A stretch of DNA of 64,000 nucleotides from Clostridium aciditolerans (GTDB taxonomy: Bacteria; Bacillota; Clostridia; Clostridiales; Clostridiaceae): positions 1 through 64,000 of the forward strand of contig NZ_JAEEGB010000006.1 of assembly GCF_016316925.1 (NCBI RefSeq), written 5' to 3'. Position numbers and translations under genes: made by a program. The notes under the pieces were generated by a model that searched no databases, was not told where the DNA came from, and worked only from the letters and a program-made list of their open reading frames with translations. Of this stretch, positions 35,901 to 44,262 are shown one piece after another (the stretch's first letter is position 1; each line of letters begins with the position of its first letter).

Positions 35901-36021
35901 CCTGTTTCTTAACTACTAGATAGCAAAATAAAGCTTGTACCTTGCTATAGGGAAATGCTACATTTTTTCCATCTAAAGTTACAATAAAGCAGCCAAGCAA
36001 TCTTACATGGATATAACTCAT
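32977..36021 (-). CDS. SARP/BTAD-AAA-TPR transcriptional regulator
   Basis: A 1014-residue regulator built like AfsR/MalT-type proteins. An OmpR-like winged helix (1-95; ALFCYLVVKKQATREELSGLLWP) is followed by a bacterial transcriptional activation domain (96-235) and an NTPase with Walker A GEMGIGKT (275-282) and a Walker B-like VLLVFEDIQWMD. The second half is TPR-like helical repeats (ALHYYNKAIEICEEKN, YILAKGYFLNAMNIY). Such proteins activate promoters with poor -35 boxes when a signal triggers the NTPase. The gene is next to the permease promoter, so it is the best candidate for the activator of both hut promoters. ATG 36021 has AGAGGTGATGAT; an upstream ATG at 36066 has no site. Confidence 0.85.
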   Translation of the reverse strand: MSYIHVRLLGCFIVTLDGKNVAFPYSKVQALFCYLVVKKQATREELSGLLWPDMEENIARKNLRNAIYKLKKSFGDEEILSFSNKSIITLNPNINIETDVDTFVTNKDEIDIYTGKFLKGYIPKDAENFEKWMLETQEYLEELYLKKLSHKIKLEEENKNYNKVEHYCKLLIKVDEFNEEAYRTLINCYKNQDKFNNAIKLYNELSDILEKELSITPSDKTKEVFEEVLDLMNSRGETENYKSYFYGRFNELRLLEKNYTNFINDKSAKSILIKGEMGIGKTSLKDKFLKSINRKDTYIFETNCYQFENDYALKPWRNIISDLAYTISIDNIKIPAILENIIGNFTNEIGNSRFSESIKIENAIDLLKYDVIGNIVNDILKIISIKKKVLLVFEDIQWMDLTSISLLTSIISHSQGSNITFLITCRNEINTCTEKFFASICKYDRVQVIELTRFNAEEVEHFIKKALPDVTLSQEMINKIYIETEGNTFFLTEYLNMIKSKKNVNIMTSKMQDILKGRFIDMSEDERKIVEISSLFVDEVPMFILKELTHKDELQIMDIIEQLEKKCILKEEINGNNICFKFTHQKLREFQYTQLSQGRKRILHNRIGEIFERALKKNIGDINVYYKLIYHFQNASNYIATLKYRIKILNIYFNFSHELFPVIYNKNETYNKLYFNESETVKNISEIEELLNKVKDEEGNSAETLEFEICVFHIKGRYLIRRGEYGEGIRNIQNMIEKAEEISSSAYAIEGCKQMIYYCIQTNNTDEMISYINLGLDIAAEYNCNKEIGILLRLKALYKKMIGDYEEAEALMHKSINTLSTTKNNSDQYVLNIAACYNYIGDIRKKNGNFLEALHYYNKAIEICEEKNVLTCLALFQTNAGETAYYIGDYILAKGYFLNAMNIYRQFDFIWGRAIAEAFMSMILVDEENFEGALKYLKNADMNSKALKNPKEIGTVFKVKAELKANMKDNFYIEQTFGNYLNDDLKEYIEQGKKYLTEARDKHQIDALNKINVE

Positions 36022-36194
36022 ATCATCACCTCTCTGAACCCACATAATTATTAGTTGCCAATTCATAATTAATTATAAATTTTTTGAATTTTGTTGTCAA
36101 TTTACTGCACTAATATGTTAGTCTAGTATCTAGATGTTGCTTTATCCTTAGAAATATGAAAATAAATGACAAGTCATAGATAATAGTATATTAT

Positions 36195-36233
36195 TGAAAA
36201 AATAAGACAATGGAAAAACTCCATTGTCTTATT
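36195..36233 (-). terminator. Terminator of the ior operon
   Basis: A perfect 14-bp stem, AATAAGACAATGGA (36201-36214) with TCCATTGTCTTATT (36220-36233), then TTTTTTC on the minus strand. Confidence 0.9.
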
Positions 36234-36256
36234 TCAAGTTTAAATCATCAGTATTT

Positions 36257-36832
36257 CTATAGTGCCATTCCTTTTTCAAGTGCAGACACATTTAAATCAA
36301 CAAATCTTTCTTTTACATTTTCTTTTACAGCTTTAATCCAGTCAACATTTTCAACATTTAAAGCTTTTAATAGTCCACCTAGCATAACTATATTTTGTGC
36401 TTTTATATTTCCTAATTTTAAAGCTTCTTCAGCAGCATTTATAACAGTTACATTTTCAAATGCTCCTTTTACTTTATCAATAACATTTTCAGGATATTTT
36501 TCTTTTCCTGAAAGTACAGTAGCTGAAGGAATTGCGTAATCATTTATTACTATCTTTCCATTTGGTTTTAGGTAATCTATCCATCTTAACGCTTCTATTC
36601 TTTCAAAAGCCACTATTAAATCTGCTTGTCCTAAACCTATTATAGGAGAATAGACTTTTTCACCATATCTAACCTGTGTTGTAACACTTCCTCCTCTTTG
36701 GGCCATTCCATGAACTTCTGACATTTTAACATCATAGCCCGCATCTATTAATCCACTAGAAAGTATCTTTGAAGCTAGAATAATACCTTGTCCTCCAACT
36801 CCTACTAAAAGAACGTTTTTTACTTCACTCAT
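36257..36832 (-). CDS. iorB: Indolepyruvate ferredoxin oxidoreductase, beta subunit
   Basis: A 191-residue IorB, the gamma/beta-type domain of 2-oxoacid:ferredoxin oxidoreductases. It opens VLLVGVGGQGIILASKIL, and has SEVHGMAQRGGSVTTQVRYG in the conserved loop. With IorA it oxidatively decarboxylates aryl pyruvates (from Trp, Phe, Tyr) to aryl-acetyl-CoA while reducing ferredoxin. It starts two bases after the iorA stop, so translation is coupled. It is the last gene of the operon, closed by a strong terminator. Confidence 0.95.
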   Translation of the reverse strand: MSEVKNVLLVGVGGQGIILASKILSSGLIDAGYDVKMSEVHGMAQRGGSVTTQVRYGEKVYSPIIGLGQADLIVAFERIEALRWIDYLKPNGKIVINDYAIPSATVLSGKEKYPENVIDKVKGAFENVTVINAAEEALKLGNIKAQNIVMLGGLLKALNVENVDWIKAVKENVKERFVDLNVSALEKGMAL

Positions 36833-36834
36833 TA

Positions 36835-38622
36835 TTATTCACCAACCCTTTCTATTGCACCAAACGGACAAACTTGTGCGCATACAGAACATCCTACACA
36901 CATAGTTGGATCTATGCTTGAGTATTCTTTCATAGCTATTGCTGGACACCCTGTTTTTGTACACATTTTGCACTTTTTACATTTTTCTTCATTAACACTA
37001 TAAGTTTTTGAACTTAAATCAAATTGTTTTTTATCTTCTTCAGTAAACTTTTTAAGAACACATGGCCACTTTGTAATAATTACTGTAGGTTCTGTTGCTG
37101 TCAACGCAGCGCTTACAGCCTCATCTGTTTCTTTTAAATTTAATGGGTTTACAACTTTTAAATTCTTTACGCCAATAGCCTTACAAAGATTTTCTATATC
37201 AATAGCTTCCGTCTTTTCTTCCGCCAATGTATAACCAGTTCCTGGATTTTGTTGATGTCCTGTCATTCCAGTTATTCTATTATCTAATATAATAGTAACT
37301 GAGTTTCCTCTGTTATATACTACATCTATTAAGCTTAAAAGTCCTGAATGGAAGAAAGTTGAGTCTCCTATTACACTTACTACTTTCTTGTCTACTCCAT
37401 TTACGTCGAAAGCTTTTTGAGCTCCATGTCCTGAGCTTATAGATGCTCCCATACAGATACAAGTATCCATTGCATTTAAAGGCTCTGATGAACCTAATGT
37501 ATAGCAACCTATATCACCTGTAATCATTATGTTCTTTTTCTTAGATAATGTATAGAATAAACCTCTGTGAGGACATCCTGCACATAATGTAGGTGGTCTT
37601 GCTATAATTTCATCTTTTAAAGCCTCTACTGAGCTTGCTGCTTCAGTTTTAGCTTCACACTCTGTTCCTAATAGTGAATTGGCAATTATATCAGGATTTA
37701 ACTCTCCTATATTTGAAATTTTTTCTTTTCCTATACAAGCTATTCCCCTTGCCTTTAATTGCTCTTCTATATATGGCTCTAACTCTTCAACTACATATAA
37801 AGTTTCAACTTCTTTTGCAAACTCTTCTATCTTTGCAAATGGAAGTGGATGGGTAAAACCTAACTTTAAGTATGAAGCCTTGTCACCAAATACTTCTCTA
37901 GCATATTGATAAGATATACCTGAAGTTACAATACCTATCTTTTTATCTCCATATTCCACTCTATTTAAAGGAGTGTTGTTACTGAATTCTTCTAACTTCT
38001 TTAATTTATCTTCAACAACTACATGAAGCTTTTTACCATTTGCAGGAGTTGCAACAAATTTAGTTATATTTTTTACATATGGTTTGATTTCAAATGCTTG
38101 TCTTTCTCCAAGCTCAACAAGAGTTTTTGAGTGGCACACTCTTGTTGTAACTCTATAAAGAATTGGTGTATCAAATTTTTCTGATATTTCTAATGCCTCT
38201 TTTATAAAATCCTTAGACTCTTGGCTGTCACTTGGCTCAATCATAGCAATTTTTGCAAATTTAGCATAATATCTGTTATCTTGTTCATTTTGTGATGAAT
38301 GCATACCTGGGTCATCTGCAGATATTAATACAAGTCCACCATTTACTCCTGTGTATCCATATGTCATTATAGGATCTGCTGCTACGTTTACCCCTACATG
38401 TTTCATTGCAGCAAGTGATCTTGCTCCTGCTATAGAAGCTCCTATAGCTACTTCTAAAGCTACTTTCTCATTTGGAGCCCATTCTGAATAAACCTCTTTA
38501 TACTCTGCCATATTTTCTAATATTTCTGTTGATGGTGTTCCTGGGTAAGCTGCAGCTACTGTTCCTCCAGCTTCATAAAAACCTCTAGCAATTGCCTCAT
38601 TACCTGTCATAAGCTTTTTCAT
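36835..38622 (-). CDS. iorA: Indolepyruvate ferredoxin oxidoreductase, alpha subunit
   Basis: A 595-residue IorA of full length. An N-terminal pyrimidine-binding domain (GNEAIARGFYEAGGTVAAAYPGTPSTEI) is followed by the TPP domain (GDIGCYTLGSSEPLNAMDTCICMGA and VIGDSTFFHSG). Two 4Fe-4S clusters lie at the C-terminus (KCKKCKMCTKTGCP and MCVGCSVCAQVCP). Substrates are indole-, phenyl- and hydroxyphenyl-pyruvate. The aminotransferase upstream in the operon would supply these, and the acyl kinase could capture energy from the acyl product. Low-potential electrons leave on ferredoxin. Confidence 0.96.
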   Translation of the reverse strand: MKKLMTGNEAIARGFYEAGGTVAAAYPGTPSTEILENMAEYKEVYSEWAPNEKVALEVAIGASIAGARSLAAMKHVGVNVAADPIMTYGYTGVNGGLVLISADDPGMHSSQNEQDNRYYAKFAKIAMIEPSDSQESKDFIKEALEISEKFDTPILYRVTTRVCHSKTLVELGERQAFEIKPYVKNITKFVATPANGKKLHVVVEDKLKKLEEFSNNTPLNRVEYGDKKIGIVTSGISYQYAREVFGDKASYLKLGFTHPLPFAKIEEFAKEVETLYVVEELEPYIEEQLKARGIACIGKEKISNIGELNPDIIANSLLGTECEAKTEAASSVEALKDEIIARPPTLCAGCPHRGLFYTLSKKKNIMITGDIGCYTLGSSEPLNAMDTCICMGASISSGHGAQKAFDVNGVDKKVVSVIGDSTFFHSGLLSLIDVVYNRGNSVTIILDNRITGMTGHQQNPGTGYTLAEEKTEAIDIENLCKAIGVKNLKVVNPLNLKETDEAVSAALTATEPTVIITKWPCVLKKFTEEDKKQFDLSSKTYSVNEEKCKKCKMCTKTGCPAIAMKEYSSIDPTMCVGCSVCAQVCPFGAIERVGE

Positions 38623-38654
38623 TTATATTCCTCCTCTTTCTAAAACCTATCTTA

Positions 38655-39323
38655 TTAATTGGTTACTTCATTTAATTGAGTCTTTTGTGCTTTCTTTTTT
38701 GCAAAGGCTAATATTAATCCTAATGCCATTGATAACATTGCGGCAACCAAGACTCTATATTCAGGCGGTAATAAAAAAGTTATTGTATGTGCTGGTATCC
38801 AGAAAATCGGAACAGTCTTTAATATAACAAAAGACACAAATCCCGCCCAATCAATCCTTCTAACAACATCGCCAATATTTGTACTGCTTCCTTCGTACTT
38901 TGAATCTATGAAGGTATCAGTTATTCTGTGGAATGCCATCATTGTTGGCGCAAAGGTTACATTCATTATGGCACTAGTGAAGAATGCAAAAGCAAACTTA
39001 GAACCTTTCCCTGGAAGAAGACCTTTAGACAATGCTGCCATAACACCTGATGCAAACATATCGAATATTAATACGATTGCCATACCTAAAAATCCCCAGA
39101 TAGCAGCCCTATAAATTGCTCCTTTAGGAATAATCCAACCTCCTGCAACAATTCTTATTGCTAAAAGTTCGCCCATTGTTGCAAGTATGCTAAACTTTAC
39201 AAATCCTCCTGCATAAGGATGCGCAGTTGTAAACTTCATAAATACATCATGGGTGGTAGGCACTACTAGTATTGCTATTAGTGCTGCTAAGACTAAAGTC
39301 CATACTATATCTCCTTTTTTCAA
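38655..39323 (-). CDS. Polytopic membrane protein, distantly Mpv17/PMP22-like
   Basis: A 222-residue protein with about five or six membrane segments. The C-terminal half (RRIDWAGFVSFVILKTVPIFWIPAHTITFLLPPEYRVLVAAM) recalls the W..P..NF..VP..R pattern of Mpv17/PMP22 proteins; the match is weak. In this operon, between the aminotransferase and iorA, it may move an aromatic amino or aryl acid across the membrane, but that is inference from position only. The start is TTG, with CGAGGAGGATATAGC before it. Confidence 0.6.
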   Translation of the reverse strand: MKKGDIVWTLVLAALIAILVVPTTHDVFMKFTTAHPYAGGFVKFSILATMGELLAIRIVAGGWIIPKGAIYRAAIWGFLGMAIVLIFDMFASGVMAALSKGLLPGKGSKFAFAFFTSAIMNVTFAPTMMAFHRITDTFIDSKYEGSSTNIGDVVRRIDWAGFVSFVILKTVPIFWIPAHTITFLLPPEYRVLVAAMLSMALGLILAFAKKKAQKTQLNEVTN

Positions 39324-39401
39324 GCTATATCCTCCTCGTATTCTTCACATTATTTTTTAAACCTCTAGCCTATGCTAGGATTGTTCATTATCTCTTATTT
39401 T

Positions 39402-40502
39402 CTAGATTTCCTTTAATACTTCATCTAATCTCTTTATAAACTTCTCTGTTTGTTCCATTGTTCCTGTACTTACTCTAAGCCAGCTATCCCATCCCCATAG
39501 GTATCCTGGTCTTATAATTACTCCTTTTTTAAGTAGACCTTGGAACACTATTCTCGAGTCTTCATTTACATTAACAAAAACGAAATTTGCATTAGGTTTT
39601 ATATACTCAAAATTCTTCTCTTGAAAATATTTTTCCATTAAACCTAGTGATTTATAGTTTAATTCAACAGTTTTATCAAGATGTTCTTGATCTTCTAGTG
39701 CTGCAATAGCTGCTGCTTGAGCAAGCCTATTTACGCTAAAGGTTAATTTTATTTTATTCATTGCATCAGCAATCTCTTTTGTTGTCAATAAATACCCTAC
39801 TCTAACTGCTGCAATTCCTGCCACTTTAGAGAAAGTTCTTAGAATGATAGTATTTGGTCTTTGTTTTAATATATCCAAGCTTTCTGGATATTCTGGATTC
39901 TTTATTGCATAGTCATAATAGGCTTCATCTAGTACAATTACTACATCTTCAGGTGTGTTTTTCACTAAATAATCTAAGTCTTCTTTAGGCATTATATTTC
40001 CTGTAGGATTATTAGGATTACATACAAATATTAATTTTGTTTTTTCATTTATTCTTTCTACAAAAGTTTCAAAATCATGCTTATAATTCTTTAGAGGAAT
40101 TTTAACTGCAACTCCTCCCATAAAACATACTTCTGAAGAGTATTTATCAAAGCTAGGATTAGCCATTATTGCTTCATCACCAGGATTTATAAAGGTTTCT
40201 GCTATCATCTTTAAAAGTTCTTCTCCGCCATTACCTATAACAATATTTTCAATAGGTAGAGCATACTTTTCTGATAGCTTAATTTTAAGTTCTGTTGAGT
40301 TTGCCTCAGGATAGATATGTATATTTGCCGCTTCTCTTCTTATAGCTTCTATAGCCTTAGGAGATGGTCCTAAGGGATTTTCATTTGATGCTAATTTCTC
40401 AATTTCCTCTATGCCTAATTCTCTCTTTAACTCTTCAATTGGCTTACCAGGAACATATGGCTTTACATAAGCTACTTCATTTTTAAATAGGCTTTTCCCC
40501 AT
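39402..40502 (-). CDS. HisC-like aromatic aminotransferase
   Basis: A 366-residue fold-type I aminotransferase close to histidinol-phosphate aminotransferases. Motifs are [33 protein letters not shown], and the PLP-lysine segment [16 protein letters not shown]; the C-terminus reads [18 protein letters not shown] with the substrate carboxylate Arg. No other his genes are present and it is followed by iorA/iorB, so it most likely deaminates aromatic amino acids to aryl pyruvates. Enzymes of this group often take both histidinol phosphate and aromatic substrates. AGGGGGATAAGATC precedes the ATG, and the gap from the kinase gene is 12 bases. Confidence 0.85.
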   Translation of the reverse strand: MGKSLFKNEVAYVKPYVPGKPIEELKRELGIEEIEKLASNENPLGPSPKAIEAIRREAANIHIYPEANSTELKIKLSEKYALPIENIVIGNGGEELLKMIAETFINPGDEAIMANPSFDKYSSEVCFMGGVAVKIPLKNYKHDFETFVERINEKTKLIFVCNPNNPTGNIMPKEDLDYLVKNTPEDVVIVLDEAYYDYAIKNPEYPESLDILKQRPNTIILRTFSKVAGIAAVRVGYLLTTKEIADAMNKIKLTFSVNRLAQAAAIAALEDQEHLDKTVELNYKSLGLMEKYFQEKNFEYIKPNANFVFVNVNEDSRIVFQGLLKKGVIIRPGYLWGWDSWLRVSTGTMEQTEKFIKRLDEVLKEI

Positions 40503-40514
40503 GATCTTATCCCC

Positions 40515-41576
40515 CTATCCTAAATCATATTCATGTGCCTTTTCTTCACCTTTTAACACTCTAAGAGCCCCAAAAGCTAATGCCTCTAATTCATTTTCTC
40601 CTGGAACAATTTCCACTGGAGCAATAAATTGTACTCTTTTCTTTATCCAACCAGTCATCATCTTTGAGTATGCAATACCACCTGTAATTATTACTGCATC
40701 TACTTCCCCATCTACCACAGTTGCAAGTTCCCCAATTCCTTTAGCTATTTGATATGCCATAGCTTCATAAACTAATTTAGCATTTTCATCGCCATTTTCA
40801 ATTTTCTTTTCAACTTCTAAAGCACTATTAGTACCTAAATTAGAAACTAATCCGCCTTCCCCTCTCATTTTCTTTTTCATTACATTTTTGTCAGTACTAT
40901 AACACATTTGTAGTAACCGTTTGCAAGCTATTCTTCCAGCTCTCTCAGGTGAAAATGGTCCTTCATCATCAGAAACAATGTCAACCATCTTACCTTTATT
41001 GTGAACACTAATAGATATTCCTCCACCTAAATGAGCAACAATTAAATTACAATCGTCATAAGCTTTATCTAATTTTTTTGCTACTTTTATTGCCACAGCT
41101 CTCATATTTAATGCATGAGAGAAGCTGTCTCTTTTTACATCAGCCATTCCTGTTATTCTTGCAATATCTTCTAGCTCATCTACGGCCACAGAATCATAAA
41201 TAAATGCTGGTATATTTAATGACTTAGCTATTTCATTTGATATTATTGCACCTAAATTTGAAGCATGTTCCACTAAAGGTCTATTAGCTAGTCTATCTAC
41301 CATAGAATCATTTACTCTATATGCTCCTGATTTTACTGGAGGTAATAATCCACCTCTCCCAACAACAGCGGATAATTCCTTAACATCGAAATTCATTTCT
41401 TTTAGGAAGTTCATTATAGCTTCATATCTCATTTCATATTGTGCTGTTATGTTTTTGTATTTTGCTATCTCTTCATTAGAGTGCTCTATATTTTTCTTAA
41501 ATAGTTCTTTTGTCTCTTCATAAAGAGCTATTTTAGTAGAAGTAGAACCTGGATTAATAGCTAATATTTTGTACAT
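40515..41576 (-). CDS. buk: Butyrate kinase-family acyl kinase
   Basis: A 353-residue acetokinase-superfamily protein. Phosphate-binding ILAINPGSTSTKIALYE is at the N-terminus, AHLGGGISISVH in the middle and IITGGIAYSKMM at the C-terminus. Butyrate and branched-chain acid kinases make ATP from acyl phosphates. As first gene of an operon with an aryl-pyruvate oxidoreductase, it may act on aryl-acetyl or branched acyl phosphate. A phosphotransacylase needed to link CoA ester to acyl phosphate is not in the window. AGAGGAGTGAAATA precedes the start. A sigma-54 promoter is 59 bp upstream. Confidence 0.85.
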   Translation of the reverse strand: MYKILAINPGSTSTKIALYEETKELFKKNIEHSNEEIAKYKNITAQYEMRYEAIMNFLKEMNFDVKELSAVVGRGGLLPPVKSGAYRVNDSMVDRLANRPLVEHASNLGAIISNEIAKSLNIPAFIYDSVAVDELEDIARITGMADVKRDSFSHALNMRAVAIKVAKKLDKAYDDCNLIVAHLGGGISISVHNKGKMVDIVSDDEGPFSPERAGRIACKRLLQMCYSTDKNVMKKKMRGEGGLVSNLGTNSALEVEKKIENGDENAKLVYEAMAYQIAKGIGELATVVDGEVDAVIITGGIAYSKMMTGWIKKRVQFIAPVEIVPGENELEALAFGALRVLKGEEKAHEYDLG

Positions 41577-41634
41577 TATTTCACTCCTCTATTATTATAG
41601 AATTTTTCTAAAATTACCCTCAATTCTGTATTTA

Positions 41635-41649
41635 GCAAATATTGTGCCA
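41635..41649 (-). promoter_or_regulatory. Sigma-54 promoter of the buk-ior operon
   Basis: Minus strand TGGCACAATATTTGC is a perfect match to TGGCAC-N5-TTGC. Transcription would begin near 41623, about 47 nt before buk. Two sigma-54 activators are encoded in the window (2872 and 44263). Confidence 0.9.
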
Positions 41650-41708
41650 GTAATTACAACATTCCTAAATCCTTTATTTTTCTACATTATTATAAAAAAA
41701 GTACAAGC

Positions 41709-41753
41709 AAACGGGGTAAATGGTACAAATTTCTGATACCATTTACCCCGTTT
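41709..41753 (-). promoter_or_regulatory. 17-bp perfect inverted repeat upstream of the sigma-54 promoter
   Basis: AAACGGGGTAAATGGTA (41709-41725) and its complement (41737-41753) with an 11-base loop. It is centred about 108 bp upstream of the predicted start, suitable for an activator site. On the minus strand a T7 tract follows after a short spacer, so it may instead, or also, stop transcription entering from upstream. Confidence 0.6.
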
Positions 41754-41793
41754 ACATAATTTACTTTTAAGGCGCCTATGAAGTAGAAACTTA

Positions 41794-41961
41794 AATCAGA
41801 TGGGGTTTCAATCCACACCTGATTCTTAGTTGAACGAATCCATGGACGTAGCCGCTCTTTACTCCCTCTTTGAGAAAAGCAGATATCCCTAATCTGTGAT
41901 TTGGTGATAGTCGCTTTCACAGAGTGCGAGGGAGTATTAGATCGGGTAGTCATCGGATAAA
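41794..41961 (+). repeat. Family A structured repeat, copy 3 (with internal insert)
   Basis: Hairpin AATCAGATGGGG..CACCTGATT, then GGACGTAGCCGCTCTTTACT, a closing ACTCCCTC/GAGGGAGT stem and TCATCGGATAA at the end. The hairpin arms are AATCAG/CTGATT where copy 4 has CTTCAG/CTGAAG, a double compensatory change. The loop holds a 39-base stretch (41878-41916) also found at 16032-16070. The 41577-42552 gap otherwise contains the promoter region and a pseudogene; 42230-42552 is very AT-rich with nothing visible. Confidence 0.8.
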
Positions 41962-42002
41962 TTTTAAATTTCTTATTTCATATATTTACGTCTATTTAAT
42001 AT

Positions 42003-42217
42003 CTAACTTATTTCTAACAGCCCTAAAATAGTAGATTTATTGTGAATTATTAATTTTCCATTCTTCTGTGAAGCAATCTCTCCTATTGATAATGCACCTT
42101 CAACAGTAAAAGACAGCTTGTCTTGAATATTCTTAAGTTCTACATTAATTGTTCTGTTGGTCTTATTTCTGTACTTTCAACATATTCTTTAATCTGTACT
42201 AATGAATTTAAATACAA
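42003..42217 (-). pseudogene. Frameshifted small gene
   Basis: After AAAGGGGGAAACACAA a TTG opens LYLNSLVQIKEYVESTEIRP, then the frame runs into a stop. A one-base shift continues TNRTINVELKNIQDKLSF, then TVEGALSIGEIASQKNGK, to a stop at 42003. The two halves look like one protein of about 70 residues broken by a single-base indel. I do not recognise the family. Confidence 0.5.
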
Positions 42218-42552
42218 TTGTGTTTCCCCCTTTAAAAATATATTAATTATTGAATTCTATCATTGGTAATCATTTCAATTATATTATTATTTTTCTTACA
42301 TTTTCTACATAATTTATTATTTTTTTATAAATATTTTAAGTTCGTTATCGAATATTTGTATTATTTTTTATATTAATTTTTAAAACCCTTATTTATTTAT
42401 AAGCTTCGTATGTATTTTTGTATAAAAAACTCGATTTATATATATTAAAAAATGTTGAAAACTATGTAATTTTCCTGTAATTAATTTTATAATCTTTATA
42501 TGGATATAATTTTATTCTTTTATGAATTCTAATAAATTTAAAGGATGATACT

Positions 42553-44151
42553 ATGAAAAATTTTTGGGGGATATTTTTTCAATTTATTAATGAAATACAC
42601 ATAGACCACCATCGTGGTCTAATTATTTGTCACTATATCATGTTGATAATATTTTTTATAATAATAGCTTTATTAGTCATGAACATTTCAAAGCGCAAGA
42701 AAATTGAAGCTGAATTAAATGAAAGTAAGAAAAGCTTACAAAACAATTTAAATTTTCTGCGGCTAGTTCTTGATACAGTTCCTGATCCAATATTTTGCAA
42801 AAATTCTGACGGTGTATATATAGAATTTAATAGCGAATTCGAGAAATGCTTAGGTTTGACTAGAGAAGAAATATTAAATCATACCGCTTATGATCTTAAC
42901 CAAGGTGAATATTCTAATGTCTACCACGAAGCAGATATAGCTCTAATGAAAACTAGGGGTATGCAGACATACGAATCAAAAGTAAGATATTCCGATGGTA
43001 AATTACATGATATACACTTTAGAAAAGCAACAATAATTTCAGAAAACAATGAGGTCAATGGACTTGTAGGCATTATGATAGATTTTACAGATTTGAAGAA
43101 GAACGAAAATAAAATAAGCAGGCTTCTAAAAATTAATGAAGCTATGCTTGAAATAAATCAATCTATACTAGGGTTAGATAATATTAATCAGCTATTTGAT
43201 TTAATATTAGAAAAAGCATTATCAATTATAGATGAAGCAGAATATGGCAGTATATTAATATTAAAAGATGATGAAATGCTTGAAATTGGAGCATCTAAAG
43301 GATATGATCCAGTTAAAGCTAAAAATTTTAATCTTCAGTTGAATCATTGCTTTCACTGGCTTAAAACTAATGGTAATATCAAAGATACCGTTATTATCAA
43401 CGACGTTTCCAAGCTTCCAGGAGCTGATATGACCGACATAACTGAAGAAATAAAACAATGGTCTATTAAGGCCTCCATCAGTACACCTATCATAATTAAT
43501 CAAAAACTATATGGTATGCTAAATATAGATAGTAATCGTATCAATGCCTTTGTAGAGGAAGATGCTCAAATTCTACAATATATGAAAAGTCAAATTGAAA
43601 TAGCAATTAACAAACATAATCTATATAAAGAAACAATTTATTTATCTAAATACGATAAATTGACTAATCTATATAATAGAAGCTACTTTGAGGAAATGTT
43701 TAATAAGGGTTTTCAAAATATTATTAACAATAATGAAGAATTTAATCTTGTAATTTTTGACTTAAATAAATTGAAGTATGTTAATGATAACTATGGTCAT
43801 ATAGCAGGCGATGAATATATTAAATTATTTGCTAAAAATTTAAGTAATCGATTTAGCTCTCCAGATATTTTAGCAAGATACGGCGGAGATGAGTTCATAG
43901 GAATATTCTTTAATACAAATGATGAAATTTTAACTAAAAAATTTGAAGAATTGATTGATTACCTCAAAAATAATCCCTTAAATTTTAATGGACAAAATGT
44001 AATATGTAGTTTTAGCTATGGTATTGCTAATTTTCCTACGGATTCTATTTTATATGATCATTTAGTTATAGCTGCAGATGTAAAAATGTATAACTACAAA
44101 AGACAGCCAAATATCAGACTTGCAAGCTGTGCAATCTCTAGAAAAGATTAA
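42553..44151 (+). CDS. Membrane PAS-GAF-GGDEF diguanylate cyclase
   Basis: A 532-residue protein. One transmembrane helix (about 25-45) is followed by a PAS domain (about 65-185), a GAF domain (about 190-360) and a GGDEF domain (370-530). The catalytic motif is intact (RYGGDEFIGIF) with DLNKLKYVNDNYGH for metal and GTP binding. It should make c-di-GMP in response to a small ligand or redox cue sensed by PAS/GAF. AAAGGATGATACT precedes the ATG. An inverted repeat element follows the stop and separates it from a convergent sigma-54 activator. Confidence 0.9.
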   Translation: MKNFWGIFFQFINEIHIDHHRGLIICHYIMLIIFFIIIALLVMNISKRKKIEAELNESKKSLQNNLNFLRLVLDTVPDPIFCKNSDGVYIEFNSEFEKCLGLTREEILNHTAYDLNQGEYSNVYHEADIALMKTRGMQTYESKVRYSDGKLHDIHFRKATIISENNEVNGLVGIMIDFTDLKKNENKISRLLKINEAMLEINQSILGLDNINQLFDLILEKALSIIDEAEYGSILILKDDEMLEIGASKGYDPVKAKNFNLQLNHCFHWLKTNGNIKDTVIINDVSKLPGADMTDITEEIKQWSIKASISTPIIINQKLYGMLNIDSNRINAFVEEDAQILQYMKSQIEIAINKHNLYKETIYLSKYDKLTNLYNRSYFEEMFNKGFQNIINNNEEFNLVIFDLNKLKYVNDNYGHIAGDEYIKLFAKNLSNRFSSPDILARYGGDEFIGIFFNTNDEILTKKFEELIDYLKNNPLNFNGQNVICSFSYGIANFPTDSILYDHLVIAADVKMYNYKRQPNIRLASCAISRKD

Positions 44152-44162
44152 GGTATAAAATA

Positions 44163-44257
44163 GGACTGTCGCATTAAGAATAAATACTACAATATATTAT
44201 GCTAATTTTAAATTTGCAAAGCAATATATTGTATATAAATTCCTTAGTGCGACAGCC
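44163..44257. mobile_element. 95-bp inverted-repeat element (MITE-like), also terminator
   Basis: Arms of about 36 bases pair imperfectly: GGACTGTCGCATTAAG (44163-44178) with CTTAGTGCGACAGCC (44243-44257), and an inner AATATATT/AATATATT-rich stem. The GG-CTGTCGCA ends recall termini of IS1182-type elements. It lies between convergent genes and would terminate both transcripts. No clear target duplication is visible. Confidence 0.6.
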
Positions 44258-44262
44258 CCATT

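Noticed and set aside
41690-41953. An 87-residue reading frame on the minus strand
   Set aside because: It runs through the inverted repeat and a family A element; composition is not protein-like and there is no ribosome binding site.
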